The translations under genes were made by a program, and so were the position numbers. The notes beneath the pieces were generated by a model. The model ran no database searches, had not been told where the DNA came from, and worked only from the letters and a program-made list of their open reading frames with translations. From Panax quinquefolius (lineage: Eukaryota > Streptophyta > Magnoliopsida > Apiales > Araliaceae), in assembly GCA_020205615.1 (NCBI GenBank), contig JAINUW010000418.1:297778-361777 (forward strand): 64,000 nucleotides of DNA, given 5' to 3'. Positions 9,661-21,179 of this stretch are shown one piece after another (within the stretch, counting starts at the first letter, position 1; every line of letters starts with the position of its first letter).

Positions 9661-12324
9661 CGCGACGCCCCAAAATTAGGTATACATCACCCATCTTGGG
9701 TCGACACTTACATGGTATGTAATTTAAAAACAACTTATTAACATAACTGCTGTGGTAATAATACGATATAAATCGTGAGTTTAAATACAAATATCGCCTA
9801 CTAGATATTATACAAACTCAAATAAAAAGTCCTCATTACAATTATTATCACACTATTTTACGTAATAGTGAGGACTACTAATGCTATCTTCAGACCATCA
9901 CTGCTTCCGACTCGTCTCAAATTTATATTATCATTTCCTAAAGAGAAAAAGTGAAAGAAAGGGTGAGCTCAACTAGCCCAAGAAGAAATATTATGAGTAA
10001 GATAATGCGTAATAAATTATCAATAGTCTTCAATAATGTTAAACCGATAAAATACAATAGACAACCGCTTTAATCTGCAATGAATATGCAATCCATTAAA
10101 AGAGTCAAGTAGAAAATAAAGTCTACTATCTTTTAGGTTTTAAAAGGTTTTTCATCATCGTTTATAATGAGACTCAAATTTTAATAAATATTTCACATCA
10201 TCGAATCACCCCCGCACTACGGCCAAGGATATTCTTTTTAGTATCACGACCACAATTATTCATGCACTACGGGCCAAGAATATTTGTGTATTCATTAATG
10301 GTCATGATCATGCCAACAATCGTCCATCAATGCACTACTACCAATCGAGGATTTTTATCACATCATTTGTAACATTACGGCCATGATTACAATCAATAGT
10401 CTCTCGTCATAATCATACCAAGTCCATCTATGCACTATGTGCCACATATGACTGACTTTCAAAAAATATATAAACATGAGGATGATGACAATGATATAAG
10501 AATTCAATAAAACAAGTTCAAGAATTATTTTATCCAGAATTATTAACGCCCAAATTGTCAACATTGATAATCGCTTTTGTAGAGTAAAATTCAAGAATGA
10601 TCGTAAGAATATTTCCATGAAAAGATACATGGATGAAACGCAAATATCAAGGATATTCTACTAATTTCATGGAGTATAGAAGTCAAAGTTTTAACCAAAT
10701 CGGGTATAATAAAGAATGGAATAACAAAAGAAATCACCATGCATGCGATAGATCGCATGCATGAAAAAGTTATTCCAATGTAATAATAAATAACGGAAAC
10801 AAAGTCGTGAAATTCACAAGCGATTGTGATGTTCCAATGTAATAATAAAGATGGAACTGATCCGGTAAAAACACACGAGATAGGATATTCCAATGTAATA
10901 ATAAAGACGGAACCAGTCCTGTAAAACACATGCATGTGATGTTCCAATGAATAATAAAGATTTTAACCAGTCGGTGTAAAACACACAAATGTGATGTTCC
11001 AACAGAATAATAATAAAGACGGAACCAGTGTAGGTGTAAAACACATGCATGTGATGTTCCAATGTAATAATAGAAGAATGTCACCAAGTATAGGGTAAAC
11101 CACTTATACAAAGTTATTCCAATGTAATAATAAGCAATGGAATAACAACAGTTCTCTTCATGAATAAGAAAGAATAACACCCCTTACATTTGGTAGGAGA
11201 TTGAATACGCAAAGCAGTAAGAAACAAAATACTCTTCTTTCTTCTCTCTTATTCTCTCTATACTTTTTCTCTCTATAGCTTGAATGAATTCGTGAAAATA
11301 ATGAAGCCCTAGGCCTCTATTTATAGAAGATTTCTAGCTTAGCACCGCCGTGTGAAAAGGCAAGTGGCTCGGACGACTTGTTTGACGCGCTCGTAATGTG
11401 AAACGACAAGTGGTTCGGACGCTCAGAATGTGAAACGACAAGTGGTTCGACGTCCGGTAAAGGTAATTACTATTAACGGAAGGTAAATACTATTGACGAA
11501 GGTAAATACTATTCACAAGGGTAATTACTATATTGACGAAGGTAATTACTATCGACGAAGGTAAATACTATTCACAAGGGTAATTACTATCGACGAAGGT
11601 AATTACTATCGATTTAAGGTAAATACTATTCACAAGGGTAATTACTATCGATTGAAGGTAATTACTATCGACGAAGGTAAATACTATCGACGAAGAGACT
11701 CTTAGATGATGACATATGAGCCCCCATAAAATAATCAAACTTACCACAAATCATTTTTTTTTTCATCAACACATATTTAATCTTTCAACAATTATTAATC
11801 ATTTATAACTTGTCGCCTCAATTATTGATTTAATACTATAACATATTATATGTATGATATCGTGACAATAATTGAATCAATAATATAAGAGATATGATGC
11901 AAAGAATTATCGTGAAAGCAATAATCGAAAGCATAGTGAGTGACTTTCACGTAAGCATCAATAATCAATACTGCAGTGCTACTACGCAACCACGCCAGAC
12001 ATCGCATTTTTTACCACCGGTAGTTCAACAGCTTTAAACAGAATACCTCCGCCACCGTTATTTTTATAAAATATTTTTGTCATTTTCAATCCGATAATAA
12101 TACATTGCTAGGGGTCCACCAATGATTGAGCATTTGTATTTAATATTCCCTAACAAAAAGAATATTCCCCACCAAACGTAATATTTTATAACAACTTGCA
12201 TACTTTTGCAAAATTTATAAATATTACCCACAACTATAACATTATATCAAATTTATTCCATAATATTCAAAATAATATTTATAGAAAAATTCATCTTTAT
12301 TTATTAAAAAAGTGGGGTCTTACA
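9661..12324 (-). repeat. Element A right LTR (5' LTR)
   Basis: About 2.66 kb, collinear with 2187-4841. Its inner terminus reads CGCGACGCCCC instead of TGTGACGCCCC, so the conserved TG is damaged. It contains the palindrome (10738-10763), the 55-60 bp repeats (10770-11140), the TATA box (11317-11325) and the U3 array (11456-11696). Confidence 0.88.
11456..11696 (-). repeat. U3 tandem array of 19-20 bp units, A right LTR
   Basis: Same GGTAATTACTATCGACGAA and GGTAAATACTATTCACAAG units as in the left LTR, in nearly the same order, upstream of the TATA box at 11317-11325. Confidence 0.8.
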
Positions 12325-12329
12325 ATCCA

Positions 12330-12458
12330 TGCATATTTAATTATAATATTATAATCCATAATCCATGCATATTTAATAATAACACACCATGAACCATGCA
12401 TGCTTAAATTAGTCATCAATCAAAACATCATACAATTTATGCACTACTTTAGCCAACA
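12330..12458 (-). repeat. Sirevirus LTR shared by B1 and B2, part 2
   Basis: Resumption of the LTR after element A. It matches 31840-31963 of the B2 5' LTR, then runs about 23 bases further to the terminus GCCAACA (TGTTGGC on the sense strand). The polypurine motifs begin four bases beyond. Confidence 0.85.
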
Positions 12459-12735
12459 TATGCTCCCCCTAAATTTAAGCTCCCCCTAAATTTATGCATA
12501 TAAGATTTCCATAACAGATAAGGAAACAAATAACAAATAAGGGAGACATATATAATATCTAAATAAATAATTCCCATGCAAAACATAGATATCATATCCC
12601 AACTTAAGAATAGTTAGAAACCAATAGCATCATCAGTAGCATAGTCTAATATATCCAAAAACCACAATATAACCGATATATCCAAAAACCACAGTATTAT
12701 CCTCTCCTTATCCCCTTATACTTCTCCCCCTTTGG
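12459..12735 (-). promoter_or_regulatory. Multiple polypurine tract region of Sirevirus B2
   Basis: CTCCCCCT occurs at 12463-12470, 12480-12487 and 12724-12731 on the plus strand (AGGGGGAG on the sense strand). The last is followed by TTTGGCATTATCAAAAAG. Repeated AGGGGGAG before the 3' LTR is a known hallmark of Sireviruses and primes plus-strand synthesis. The stretch also covers the 3' untranslated part after the extra ORF. Confidence 0.75.
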
Positions 12736-12755
12736 CATTATCAAAAAGATGGGAG

Positions 12756-13440
12756 TCATACAGCTGCATCAGTAGCAGGTTCATAGAGAACATCATCTAG
12801 CTTCGTGTCAAATTCTTGAATTTTAATCACATAGTCGTTGTGATGAGAGACCAACACTTCCATCCGTCTGGAGACATAATCAACCTTGTCGTTCAACTCT
12901 TGAATTTGTTTGGAGACTGTTTGAAGGGCAAGGTCAAACCGAGTGCCCATATCATGGATAAGTTGAAAAAGAGTAGACATTTGAGCATTTGAAGGAGGAG
13001 GAAGATTAGAGGAATCTGGAACAGAAGAATTAGGAATAGGAGAAGAGGGTGGAGATGGTGGAGTTGAAGTAGGAACCTTCTCTATATCCCAACATAATGT
13101 TCCAGCAGAGTTCACAGTCAATTTAGATTGAGACAGGATATCATTATCAATCACATCAGAAATTTGGACGACATCTTCATTGACAAAAGAGATTCCAAAG
13201 TGTCCAATAATTTTGGTAATAAAACCCCCATAAGGAAAACACTTTGTTTTATTTGTCAAACAACTCTCCATGTGTTTAATCATAAGCAAGGCAAAATTAA
13301 ATTTTGTTCCAGAGATGATTAAAGCAGAAAGAATTAAGTCTTGATACGTCATATTGGACCGACCCCCATTTCGATGAACTAAATTAGCACGAATGAGTTA
13401 TGAATAACATAATTCAAAGGGTAGATGATTTCAAAACAGT
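12756..13440 (-). pseudogene. Extra post-pol ORF of Sirevirus B2, C-terminal part
   Basis: This is the C-terminal portion of the ORF that follows pol in many Sireviruses, often called env-like or 'putative plant transposon protein'. In sense order it reads FEIIYPLNYVIHN, then a one-base frame change near 13393, then NGGRSNMTYQDLILSAL, and ends with a Pro/Ser-rich segment and a possible coiled coil (QLIHDMGTRFDLALQTVSKQ). Its N-terminal part is at 24919-25262, beyond element C. The function of this protein family is unknown; an envelope role is unproven. The two parts do not meet exactly, because sequence at the C right border was deleted. Confidence 0.65.
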
Positions 13441-16331
13441 TGTGACACCCCCAAATCTGGTACTTCCATATCCACAGGATTTGGTGTTCACTGTACAAGC
13501 ATCATCTATATATCTACCCATAAATAAATGCAAACCATGCAATAGATAAAAATAAATAATAAATCTCTCCCCTTATGGGGTTACATCAACTGCATCATAA
13601 ATAAATCCCAGGTTACTCTAACCTTAAAACATCTATGCGGAATCTTAAACAAATAAGTCTTAAGTACCATCAATTCTAAATATCATTACATAACCACATA
13701 AATAAACAATCTTCATTACTTGCTAAGCTTGCCCTTGCCTTTACTAGTGGAAGGTTCGTCTGCTCTTTCGTTCTTAACTGCAATGTTATTATTACGCAAG
13801 AGTGAGCACGATTGTCCACAAGTATAACAATATAACAATGAATAATAACATGCGAGAGAAATAATAACTCCGGATATAAAAGCTCAACTTTTGAATCAAG
13901 AATGAATAACAAAAATCAAAAGAAATTCTGAGGGTCGTAAGACCTTGAACTATGTTCTAGGCTATCAAGTGTTATACTTGAAACCTTTAACAGTTATAAG
14001 ACTATGGACTCTTCTTCTCGTACTTAGGGGGATCAGCCCTTAGTACCATATTGTGCACAATATCTTAACGCTAAAGCGTAAATAATCCCTTATACAGGGT
14101 TGTTCATCTCAGTTTTGACATTCGAGTCCGCTCCAAAGGAAGTTTGGTTTGGATAATTCATCAAGGGTTTCTGAAATTTAGAACGCTCATCAACTATGGA
14201 CTAGTCGAATCAATATGGGTTCGCTAGTCTAACAAGGTTTAACAATAACAGATAATTTAAATTGGATGAAATCTCAAAAGTATACAATAGAATAATTATT
14301 GTATAACAACATCATGCTTGAAGATTAATAAACTTTAATATACAAGACAGGCTTGATCAATAATAATGAGAATTTGTTCAATATTGAAAGATGAATTAAT
14401 CAACTTATATAACGATAACAAGTAGGGTTAGGAAACTTGCTCAACGAAAGTTTAGGGTAAGAAACTTGCTCAACATAAATGTAAAGTTAGAAAACTTGCT
14501 CAATGTAACAAGATAAGGTTTAGAAACTTTCCTCGTGCGTAGATTACACTTAAACAAACTCGTTCTTTAAATTAAATCCTACATATCAATTACGTTCACA
14601 ATACCAGTCAATAATAACGTACTAAAAATCATAAGTTATTCTTTGTTTAACTCGAATTCATAAATATACTTAGTCAATTATTACACTTAGTGTAAAATTA
14701 AGACGTCATGAAAAATAACTAATTATGCATTCGATCATTAAATCCACACGTAACTGTGTTATGGACATGTTAAGAATTTATTTTAACATCTCATTATAGG
14801 TCTAACAAGTCTTTATAATCATTAGACTAAGTTACTAACTCTTTTCTATACTTGAACACTTTTAAAAACTCAATTCTGACCATTCTGCTAAGTGGCACTG
14901 TGGCACCACTTTTATACTATGTCTTGGAGCTATATGGTGGCGGTGGCTCGCTACTGCGTGAGAGTCTCGATGCTCGAGTTGAGCGCGGATACGACACTCC
15001 AGATTCTCAATTTCCATTTCTCGAAGAAACATAAATTCAAATGAAATATAACTCTACATAATCATAAATTTTACCAAATTAAACATACCCACATGCTAGA
15101 ATTTATACATAACCATTACCCAACATATATAGAGTGATTTTCACCCATAAAAATATATAATTCTGTAATTAAAGCATATAAATTATACTTTTCTTGATGT
15201 TCCTGAAGTTCTTGAACAAAAACATGGATTTTAATGCTACGGATTCGTTATAAAGCCAAATCCAACCATTCAAGTTTCATTTTGATCATTTTAACATGCA
15301 TAATCATATACAAGTGGAAAATTTTAGGGATAATATATGATTGACGTATTAATATCACGTATAAGGCCATATGGCCATATAACATACTCTGTAATCGTAT
15401 ATTGTAAAATATCATGAAACTGATGATATGGAATTATGCAATATATATATAAAACATGCCACTACTCGAATTATTACATATATTCTTATAACAACTTTCC
15501 CATTTGCAGAGATTCACAGAAGACTTTAAGCCATATTCATGAAACTTAAAGGCGTAAAAAAATAATAATTGGGTTGAAGAGATTACCCAAGCGTAGATAA
15601 AATAATAGGAGATGAATTAAAGCCTTCCTCAATAATTCTCAAACACCAAGCAATCTCCCTCAACAATTTTCTCAAACTCTCTCTGTATTTCTCTCTGTTT
15701 CTATTTTTCTAGACTTAGGAAAAATGAAGAAGAAGGCGTAATAAAGAAAATCAACTGACGCGTTGTGGTCAGTTACCCAGTCATGGGTAACTTCCCTCAA
15801 CTCCCATTAAGGCCATGTTTGGCTAGCATACTAGGTTTCAAAACCCATTATTTTAATAAAACCTTATCATATAGTTTAAAAAAAATGTCACATCCATTAT
15901 AAAATAAATCAAATATCTAGTGTAATTTATTTAAATAAAATAAAATAATTTTTCATTAATTCACGTAGTCACATGATTAAATTTTCTCATTTAATAATAA
16001 TATCAATTATTAAATCTCTAATTAATAATTAAATTAATTAAAATAACAAAGGCTTATTAAATATTTCTTTTAATTTAATAAGCTCACATAATCACATACT
16101 TCGAATAATAAAAATTCTCCACATTAAATTAATAAATGTAACACATATAATTAAATTAATCTATCACAACTTCATCAATTAATTATTTAATCTAATAATT
16201 AATTCATCGAAAAATATTTATTCAATCCAATAAATATTAAAATTAAATTACAAAATTACGGTTGTCACATCTTTCCCCTCTTAAAAGGATTCTGTCCTCA
16301 GAATCACAACTCAATAATTCGTCCCGTTACA
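13441..16331 (-). repeat. Element C left LTR (3' LTR)
   Basis: 2.89 kb, from TGTGACACCCCC to CCCGTTACA, with the purine tract partner TTCTCCCCCCCTTA directly after. Left flank is ACAGT (13436-13440); no matching duplication survives on the right because that end is deleted. A GC-richer block at 14871-15045 differs strongly from the right LTR while the rest is nearly identical. No convincing TATAAATA box was seen. Confidence 0.88.
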
Positions 16332-16344
16332 TTCTCCCCCCCTT
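16332..16344 (-). promoter_or_regulatory. Polypurine tract of element C
   Basis: The sense strand reads AAGGGGGGGAGAA directly before the LTR start TGTAACGGG. It primes plus-strand DNA synthesis in this element class. Confidence 0.75.
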
Positions 16345-16359
16345 ACAAAGATTCTGTCT

Positions 16360-16878
16360 CTAGAATCGCATATAACAATCTAAGTAAATAAATGAGGATA
16401 ATTCTTCATCATATTCTCTTGAGTTTCCACATAGCTTCTTGACATTGTGGTTCCTCCAAATTACCTTAATGGAAGATATTACTTTATTTCTCAGAACTTG
16501 TTCTTTTCGGTCGATAATTTGAACAGGAATTTCTTCGTAAGATAAGTCTTTGTCAAAATGTAGGGGTTCGTATTCAATCACGTGCTTGTAATCGGGTTTG
16601 TAGGGTCGTAAGACTGAGACAGGGAAAACATTGTGGACATTCTCTAGAGATGGAGGTAAGGCTACCTCATAAGCAACTTCTTCGACCCTTCTCAAAACTT
16701 CAAAGGGTCCAATGAATCTTGGGCTCAATTTCCCTTTCTTTCTGAATCTGATCTTTCCCTTCCAAGGAGAGACCTTTAAGAACATATAACTACCTAGTTC
16801 GAACTCAACATTCTTACGGTGTGGATCAGCGTATTTCTTCTGTCTGTCTTGAGCTGCTGTCAATCTCGCTCGGATCAC
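16360..16878 (-). pseudogene. Element C integrase C-terminus with degenerate chromodomain
   Basis: A 172-residue frame begins inside the integrase C-terminal domain (KKGKLSPRFIGPFEVL, then PVSVLRPYKPD) and ends with a chromodomain-like tail. The tail reads VIWRNHNVKKLCGNSREYDEE, where element D keeps the expected VWRNHNVKEATWELEAK; the shift after NVK shows a frame error that scrambles the end. Chromodomains of this class are thought to guide integration into marked chromatin. Separated from the integrase core by a small frame break near 16880. Confidence 0.8.
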
Positions 16879-16887
16879 TTTGACTAT

Positions 16888-17829
16888 TTATGTTGTTTGT
16901 TGTACTAATTCCGGGCCTAGTAGTTGTCTTTTGCCAACTTCATCCCAATATAGTGGAGTTCTGCACTTTCTGCCGTATAACGATTTATAGGGTGACATGC
17001 CAATACTAGCGTGGTAACTGTTGTTGTAACCAAACTCTACAAGTGGTAGATGGTCATCCCAATTTCCTTTAAAGTCTATTATACAAGCTCTTAACATATC
17101 TTCCAATGTCTGGATTATTCTTTCACTCTGTCCATCTGTCTGAGGGTGATATGCCGTACTTATTCGTAACTGTGTACCCATGCATTCCTGTAGACGTTTC
17201 CAGAAGTTTGACGTAAAACGCGGATCTCTATCAGAAACAATTGACACTGGAACTCCGTGCCTTGAAATAATCTCTTTCACATATAACCTTGCCAACTGAT
17301 CTAAGTTGAATCTGATTTTGATCGAAAGGAAGTGTGTGAATTTCGTTAATCGGTCAACAATAACCCATACTGCGTCGTAGCCTTTCTGATTTGTCTGCAG
17401 GCCAACCACGAAATCCATCGTAATATGTTCCCATTTCCATTTTAGAATCTCTAAAGGTTGTAGCAATCCACTGGGTCTCTGATGTTCTGTTTTTACTTTC
17501 TGACATGTCAGGCATTTGGCAACACATTCTTCAACCTCTCGTTTTAAATTTGGCCACCAAAAGTGTTGTCGAAGATCTTGGTACATCTTGGTGCTACCAG
17601 GGTGAATCGAATATCTTGAGTTGTGAGCTTCGCTTAAAATTTCTTCCTTAATCTCTGGTACAGGCGATACCCAAATTCTGCTCTCAAATCTTAGTAGTCT
17701 CTCACTGTCTATTTTGAATCTCAGATATCTTCTTCTTCGCTTTCTCAAATTATTCGTCCTGAAGTTGAGCCTCCTTAACTTTATCCAGTAAGGTTGTACC
17801 AGCTTGCATCTGAAACAGCTTCTCTTCAA
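16888..17829 (-). pseudogene. Element C integrase, zinc region and catalytic core
   Basis: A long frame covers most of integrase. The HHCC zinc region is complete: His in [14 protein letters not shown], then CLTCQKVK. The catalytic triad is readable: Asp in TMDFVVGL, Asp in SDRDPRF and Glu in [10 protein letters not shown]. The fold end has [16 protein letters not shown]. This is the best-preserved enzyme of element C, but it is cut off from RNase H and the C-terminal tail by frame changes. Confidence 0.85.
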
Positions 17830-18380
17830 TTTCCATAGGATACTTCACTTCCAATTCCAGCTTCTCCATTGCTAAAATTAGCTCCTCCTGAGCAGTTAAC
17901 ATCATCAATTTCTCCCGACCTTTTCTACTTAGGGCGTCGGCCACCACATTTGCCTTACCTGGATGGTATATAATCTCACAATCATAGTCCTTAATTAACT
18001 CCAACCACCTTTTTTGACGCATGTTCAAGTCTTTTTGTGTAAAAATATATTTCAGACTCTTGTGGTCTGTATATATTTCACACTTCTCCCCATAGAGATA
18101 GTGCCTCCAGATTTTCAAAAAAAAACCACCGCAGACTAACTCCAAGTCATGGGTCTGGGATACCCCTTCTCATAATCTTTTCGGTTGTTGTAAGTGGCCG
18201 CATCTGTGAATGACTCTACCATTCTCGCATAAGCACACGCTAAGTCCTTTATGCGATGCATCACTATATACCAAAAAATTTCTGTGTCATCCGGAAGAGA
18301 TAACATACAGTCTTTGTACTCAACCTCTTCTTTAATTCTCAAAACTTTCCTCACACTTCTCGTCCAAACGAATTTCACCG
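17750..18380 (-). pseudogene. Element C RNase H (broken)
   Basis: The C-terminal half is clear: [19 protein letters not shown], then [20 protein letters not shown]. The N-terminal half, which should contain [13 protein letters not shown] as in D, is scrambled between 18145 and 18370. RNase H removes the RNA strand during reverse transcription; with this damage the copy is probably inactive. Confidence 0.75.
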
Positions 18381-19060
18381 ATTTCCTAGTCAAATTCGTC
18401 AGTGGAGTTGCAATCTTGGAAAAATCCTGAATGAATCTTTTGTAATAACCTGCCAATCCAAGAAAACTTCTTACTTTTGACGGCATTTTCGACTGGTCCC
18501 AATTAATCCTAGCTTCGACTTTGGAGGGATCCACCGAAATTCCGTCTTTATCAATCACATGTCCAAGAAATTGTACTCTTTCAATCCAGAATTCACATTT
18601 CGAAAACATAGTATACAACTTCTCTCTTCTCAATGTCTCTAATATCAACCTCAAAAGCTCTTCGTGTTCTTCTTTGGTTTTTGAATATACCAAAATGTCA
18701 TCTATAAACACCACTACGAATTTGTCCAAAAACAGCTTGAACACTCCATTCATTAAGCCCATAAATGCTGCAGGAGCATTCGTTAGACCAAATGACATTA
18801 CCAGAAATTCGTAGTGACCGTATGGTGTTCTAAATGCTGTCTTCGGTACATCCTCTGGTCACACCTTTAGTTGATGATAACCACTTCTCAAATCTATCTT
18901 TGAAAAATATTTTTCTCCCTTTAACTGATCGAACAAGTCATCGATTCATGGTAATGGATACCAATTCTTAATCGTGACCTTATTCAGTTCTCTATAGTCG
19001 ATGCAGAGCCGCATCGTCCCATCCTTCTTTTTCACAAATAAAACTGGCGCTCCCTAAGGT
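18380..19060 (-). pseudogene. Element C reverse transcriptase (broken)
   Basis: Gypsy-type RT. Motifs in order: [48 protein letters not shown], the catalytic [11 protein letters not shown] (FIDD at 18697-18708), and [17 protein letters not shown]. Three in-frame stops lie between 18840 and 19060, at positions where the family has Trp, Arg and Arg; all three fit C-to-T type changes (TGG to TAG, CGA to TGA). Copies RNA into DNA in intact relatives. Confidence 0.82.
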
Positions 19061-19890
19061 GATACGCTTGGTTGAATATACTTTTTGTCCAGTAATTCTT
19101 GTAATTGGACCATCAATTCTTTCATCTCTACCAGTGCCATTAGGTATGGTGCCTTTGATATTGGGGCCATTCTTGGAGCCAAATCGATAATGAATTCAAT
19201 TGCTCTATCTGGAGGAAGTCCTGGCAAATCATCTGGAAATACGTCTGTAAAATCTCTCACTATTGGAATCTCATCAATTTTTGGATTCTCTTTACGACTA
19301 TCGACTATGTAAGCTAGATATCCTACACAGCCTTGTCTTAACAATCTCCTGGCCTGCACCATCGTCAGACAACTTGCTTGTCTAGGCGACGTGCTACCAT
19401 AAAACACAACCTTTGACGGAGTCATAAGGTTAATACGCTTCTTTGGCGGTTAATTAATTACGCCCCATAATTGGATAACCAATCCATACCCATAATAACA
19501 TCAAATTCTCCAAGTCAAATAGGGATAAGATCTACGTTTATGATATTACCCTTAATATCAACTCTACATTTCTTGTGCACATACTTAACATGGATTATTT
19601 CTCTATTTGCAATTTCTATGTTCATGGGGTATTCTAACTCAACCTTAAGAAATTCTAAGTTCTTAGCAAAGTCATCGGATATAAATGAGCAAGTATCACC
19701 TGAATCAAATAATACATACGCATTAACTTTATTGATCGGAATGATACTTGGCACCACATCGCGAGACGCATTACCGCGTCCTGCCTTTGTCATGTTGAGC
19801 GTTACATTTGTTGGTCTGTTGGTTACGATTGGTCCTGCAATGGTTAGAGTGCTTCCACCAGTATTTCCTCTATTTCCTCCTGAACCCGTC
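19054..19890 (-). pseudogene. Element C aspartic protease and linker to RT
   Basis: The protease active site reads VLFDSGDTCSFISDDFAKNL (codons 19692-19706 for DSGDT). The usual residue after DSG is Ala, so Asp here is an unusual substitution that could disturb the active site. A linker follows (RQGCVGYLAYIVDSRKE, then VRDFTDVFPDDLPGLPPDR), which is the standard lead into RT in plant gypsy elements. A frame break separates the two parts around 19430-19515. Confidence 0.8.
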
Positions 19891-20887
19891 CCTCCAGATC
19901 CCTTCTTAGGACAATCTCTTGCAAGATGGTCCTTTGAACCACATGTGAAACAAGCACCCTTCTTTGGGTTTGGACAGTTTGGTGCTATGTGGCCTTCCTG
20001 ACCACAATTGTAGCACACTCGTTTCCCTTTTAAGCAAGCTCCCATATGAGTTTTTCTGCAGGTTGGGCACGGTTCAATCTTCTTCTTCTCCCCCATTGAC
20101 TTCTTAGTAGTATTTAATTATCAGACCACTTCCTCTTCTGACTGTGATTACCCCCAGTGCTACTCCCACCAGTCTTGTTATTACCTTCCTTCTCACTCTT
20201 CTTCTTCTTCTGCTCCTGATTATACTTTGTTACTGCATCACTTCCACCCTCAGCGAGTATGGCCTTCTCTAACACTCCAGCAAAAGTGTTCAATTGGAAC
20301 ATTGACACTTTGCTATACAAACGAGGCTTGGTCCGCTCAAATCATCTCGCCTTCCTCTCATCGGTATGTACTTGGTACGTGGTGAACCTAGCCAACTCAT
20401 TAAACCTTGCTGCATAATCAGCTACTGACATATTTCCTTGTTTTAACTCTAGAAACTGAACCTCCATCTGATTTTGTAAACTAGCCGGGAAATACATCTC
20501 GAAAAACATCTCTTTGAATCTCTCCCAGGATATTACACCTTCACATCCTCTCACTTTGTTTGCCTGCCACCAATAGCTGGCTTTGGACTTCAGCTTAAAT
20601 GTTGCATAAGCAGTCTTCTGATCTTCCCTTACCCTTGCAACATCGAACACCTTATCCATCTCCATTACCCAGGTATGAGCTTCGATTGGGTTTTTGAAAC
20701 CCTTAAACTCTGGCGGTCCCACTGCCTTGAAGTCCTTAAACGAAGTATTTGGTGGAGCTTGGGGTTGATTATTAAGTGCTCCAGCTAAAAGGTTTACCAA
20801 TTGCTGAACGGAGTTAGCATTGGCGTCGTTGTTATTGTTTGTTGACCCTTCCTGGGCTTGCTGACGATTTTGTCTTCTAGGCGGCAT
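19890..20887 (-). pseudogene. Element C gag with three zinc-knuckle-like motifs (broken)
   Basis: Gag starts MPPRRQNRQQ at 20887. The capsid part follows (VGPPEFKGFKNPIEAHTWV, YWWQANKV, RFKEMFFEMYFPASLQNQ), the retrotransposon gag fold that forms the particle. After a frame break at about 20320-20342 come a basic linker and a Cys cluster: CPTCRKTHMGAC, then two standard knuckles CYNCGQEGHIAPNC and CFTCGSKDHLARDC, which bind element RNA. ORF0 lies upstream, separated by about 290 bases. Confidence 0.85.
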
Positions 20888-21179
20888 ATTTCTGTTAAGA
20901 ATATACGCTTATTGGATCTTTACTCAATCTCTAAAACATTTAAGACTTAACTAAACATTTAATCATAACTTACTTATCACATTACTTCAAATAAACTTTG
21001 ACATTTCATTTAATTCAAAAGTCTTTACATCATAAGATAGCATCACTGCTATTTACATCAATTATCTTGAGATAAAGAATCTACAGGATTTAAAACATCA
21101 AAATATTCCTTTGTTTATAATCACATCGGAATTTACATCATTAACTATCAAATAGTTTCACATAATTATACTAATACTA

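Larger units (their letters stand above)
2187..12324 (-). mobile_element. Element A: Ty3/gypsy LTR retrotransposon nested in Sirevirus LTR
   Basis: This 10.1 kb element has LTRs at 2187-4841 and 9661-12324 and an internal region of about 4.8 kb. It is flanked by ATCCA on both sides. The PBS next to the right LTR and the order gag, protease, RT, RNase H, integrase from right to left put it on the minus strand. The LTR starts TGTGACGCCCCCAAAATTAGG, as does the E family further right, and the gag and protease residues resemble E, so A and E belong to one broad family. The coding region is broken by many short indels and stops, so it is dead as read. LTR ends and domain style suggest a Tekay/Del-like chromovirus; the clade is inference. 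Confidence 0.9.

Noticed and set aside
12756..13352. Independent host gene
   Set aside because: Motifs (FEIIYPLNYV, HRNGGRSNMTYQDLIL) and its place between pol and the polypurine region fit the extra ORF of a Sirevirus.
14852..15034. 60-codon plus-strand frame in C left LTR
   Set aside because: Lies in the divergent block and is absent from the right LTR.
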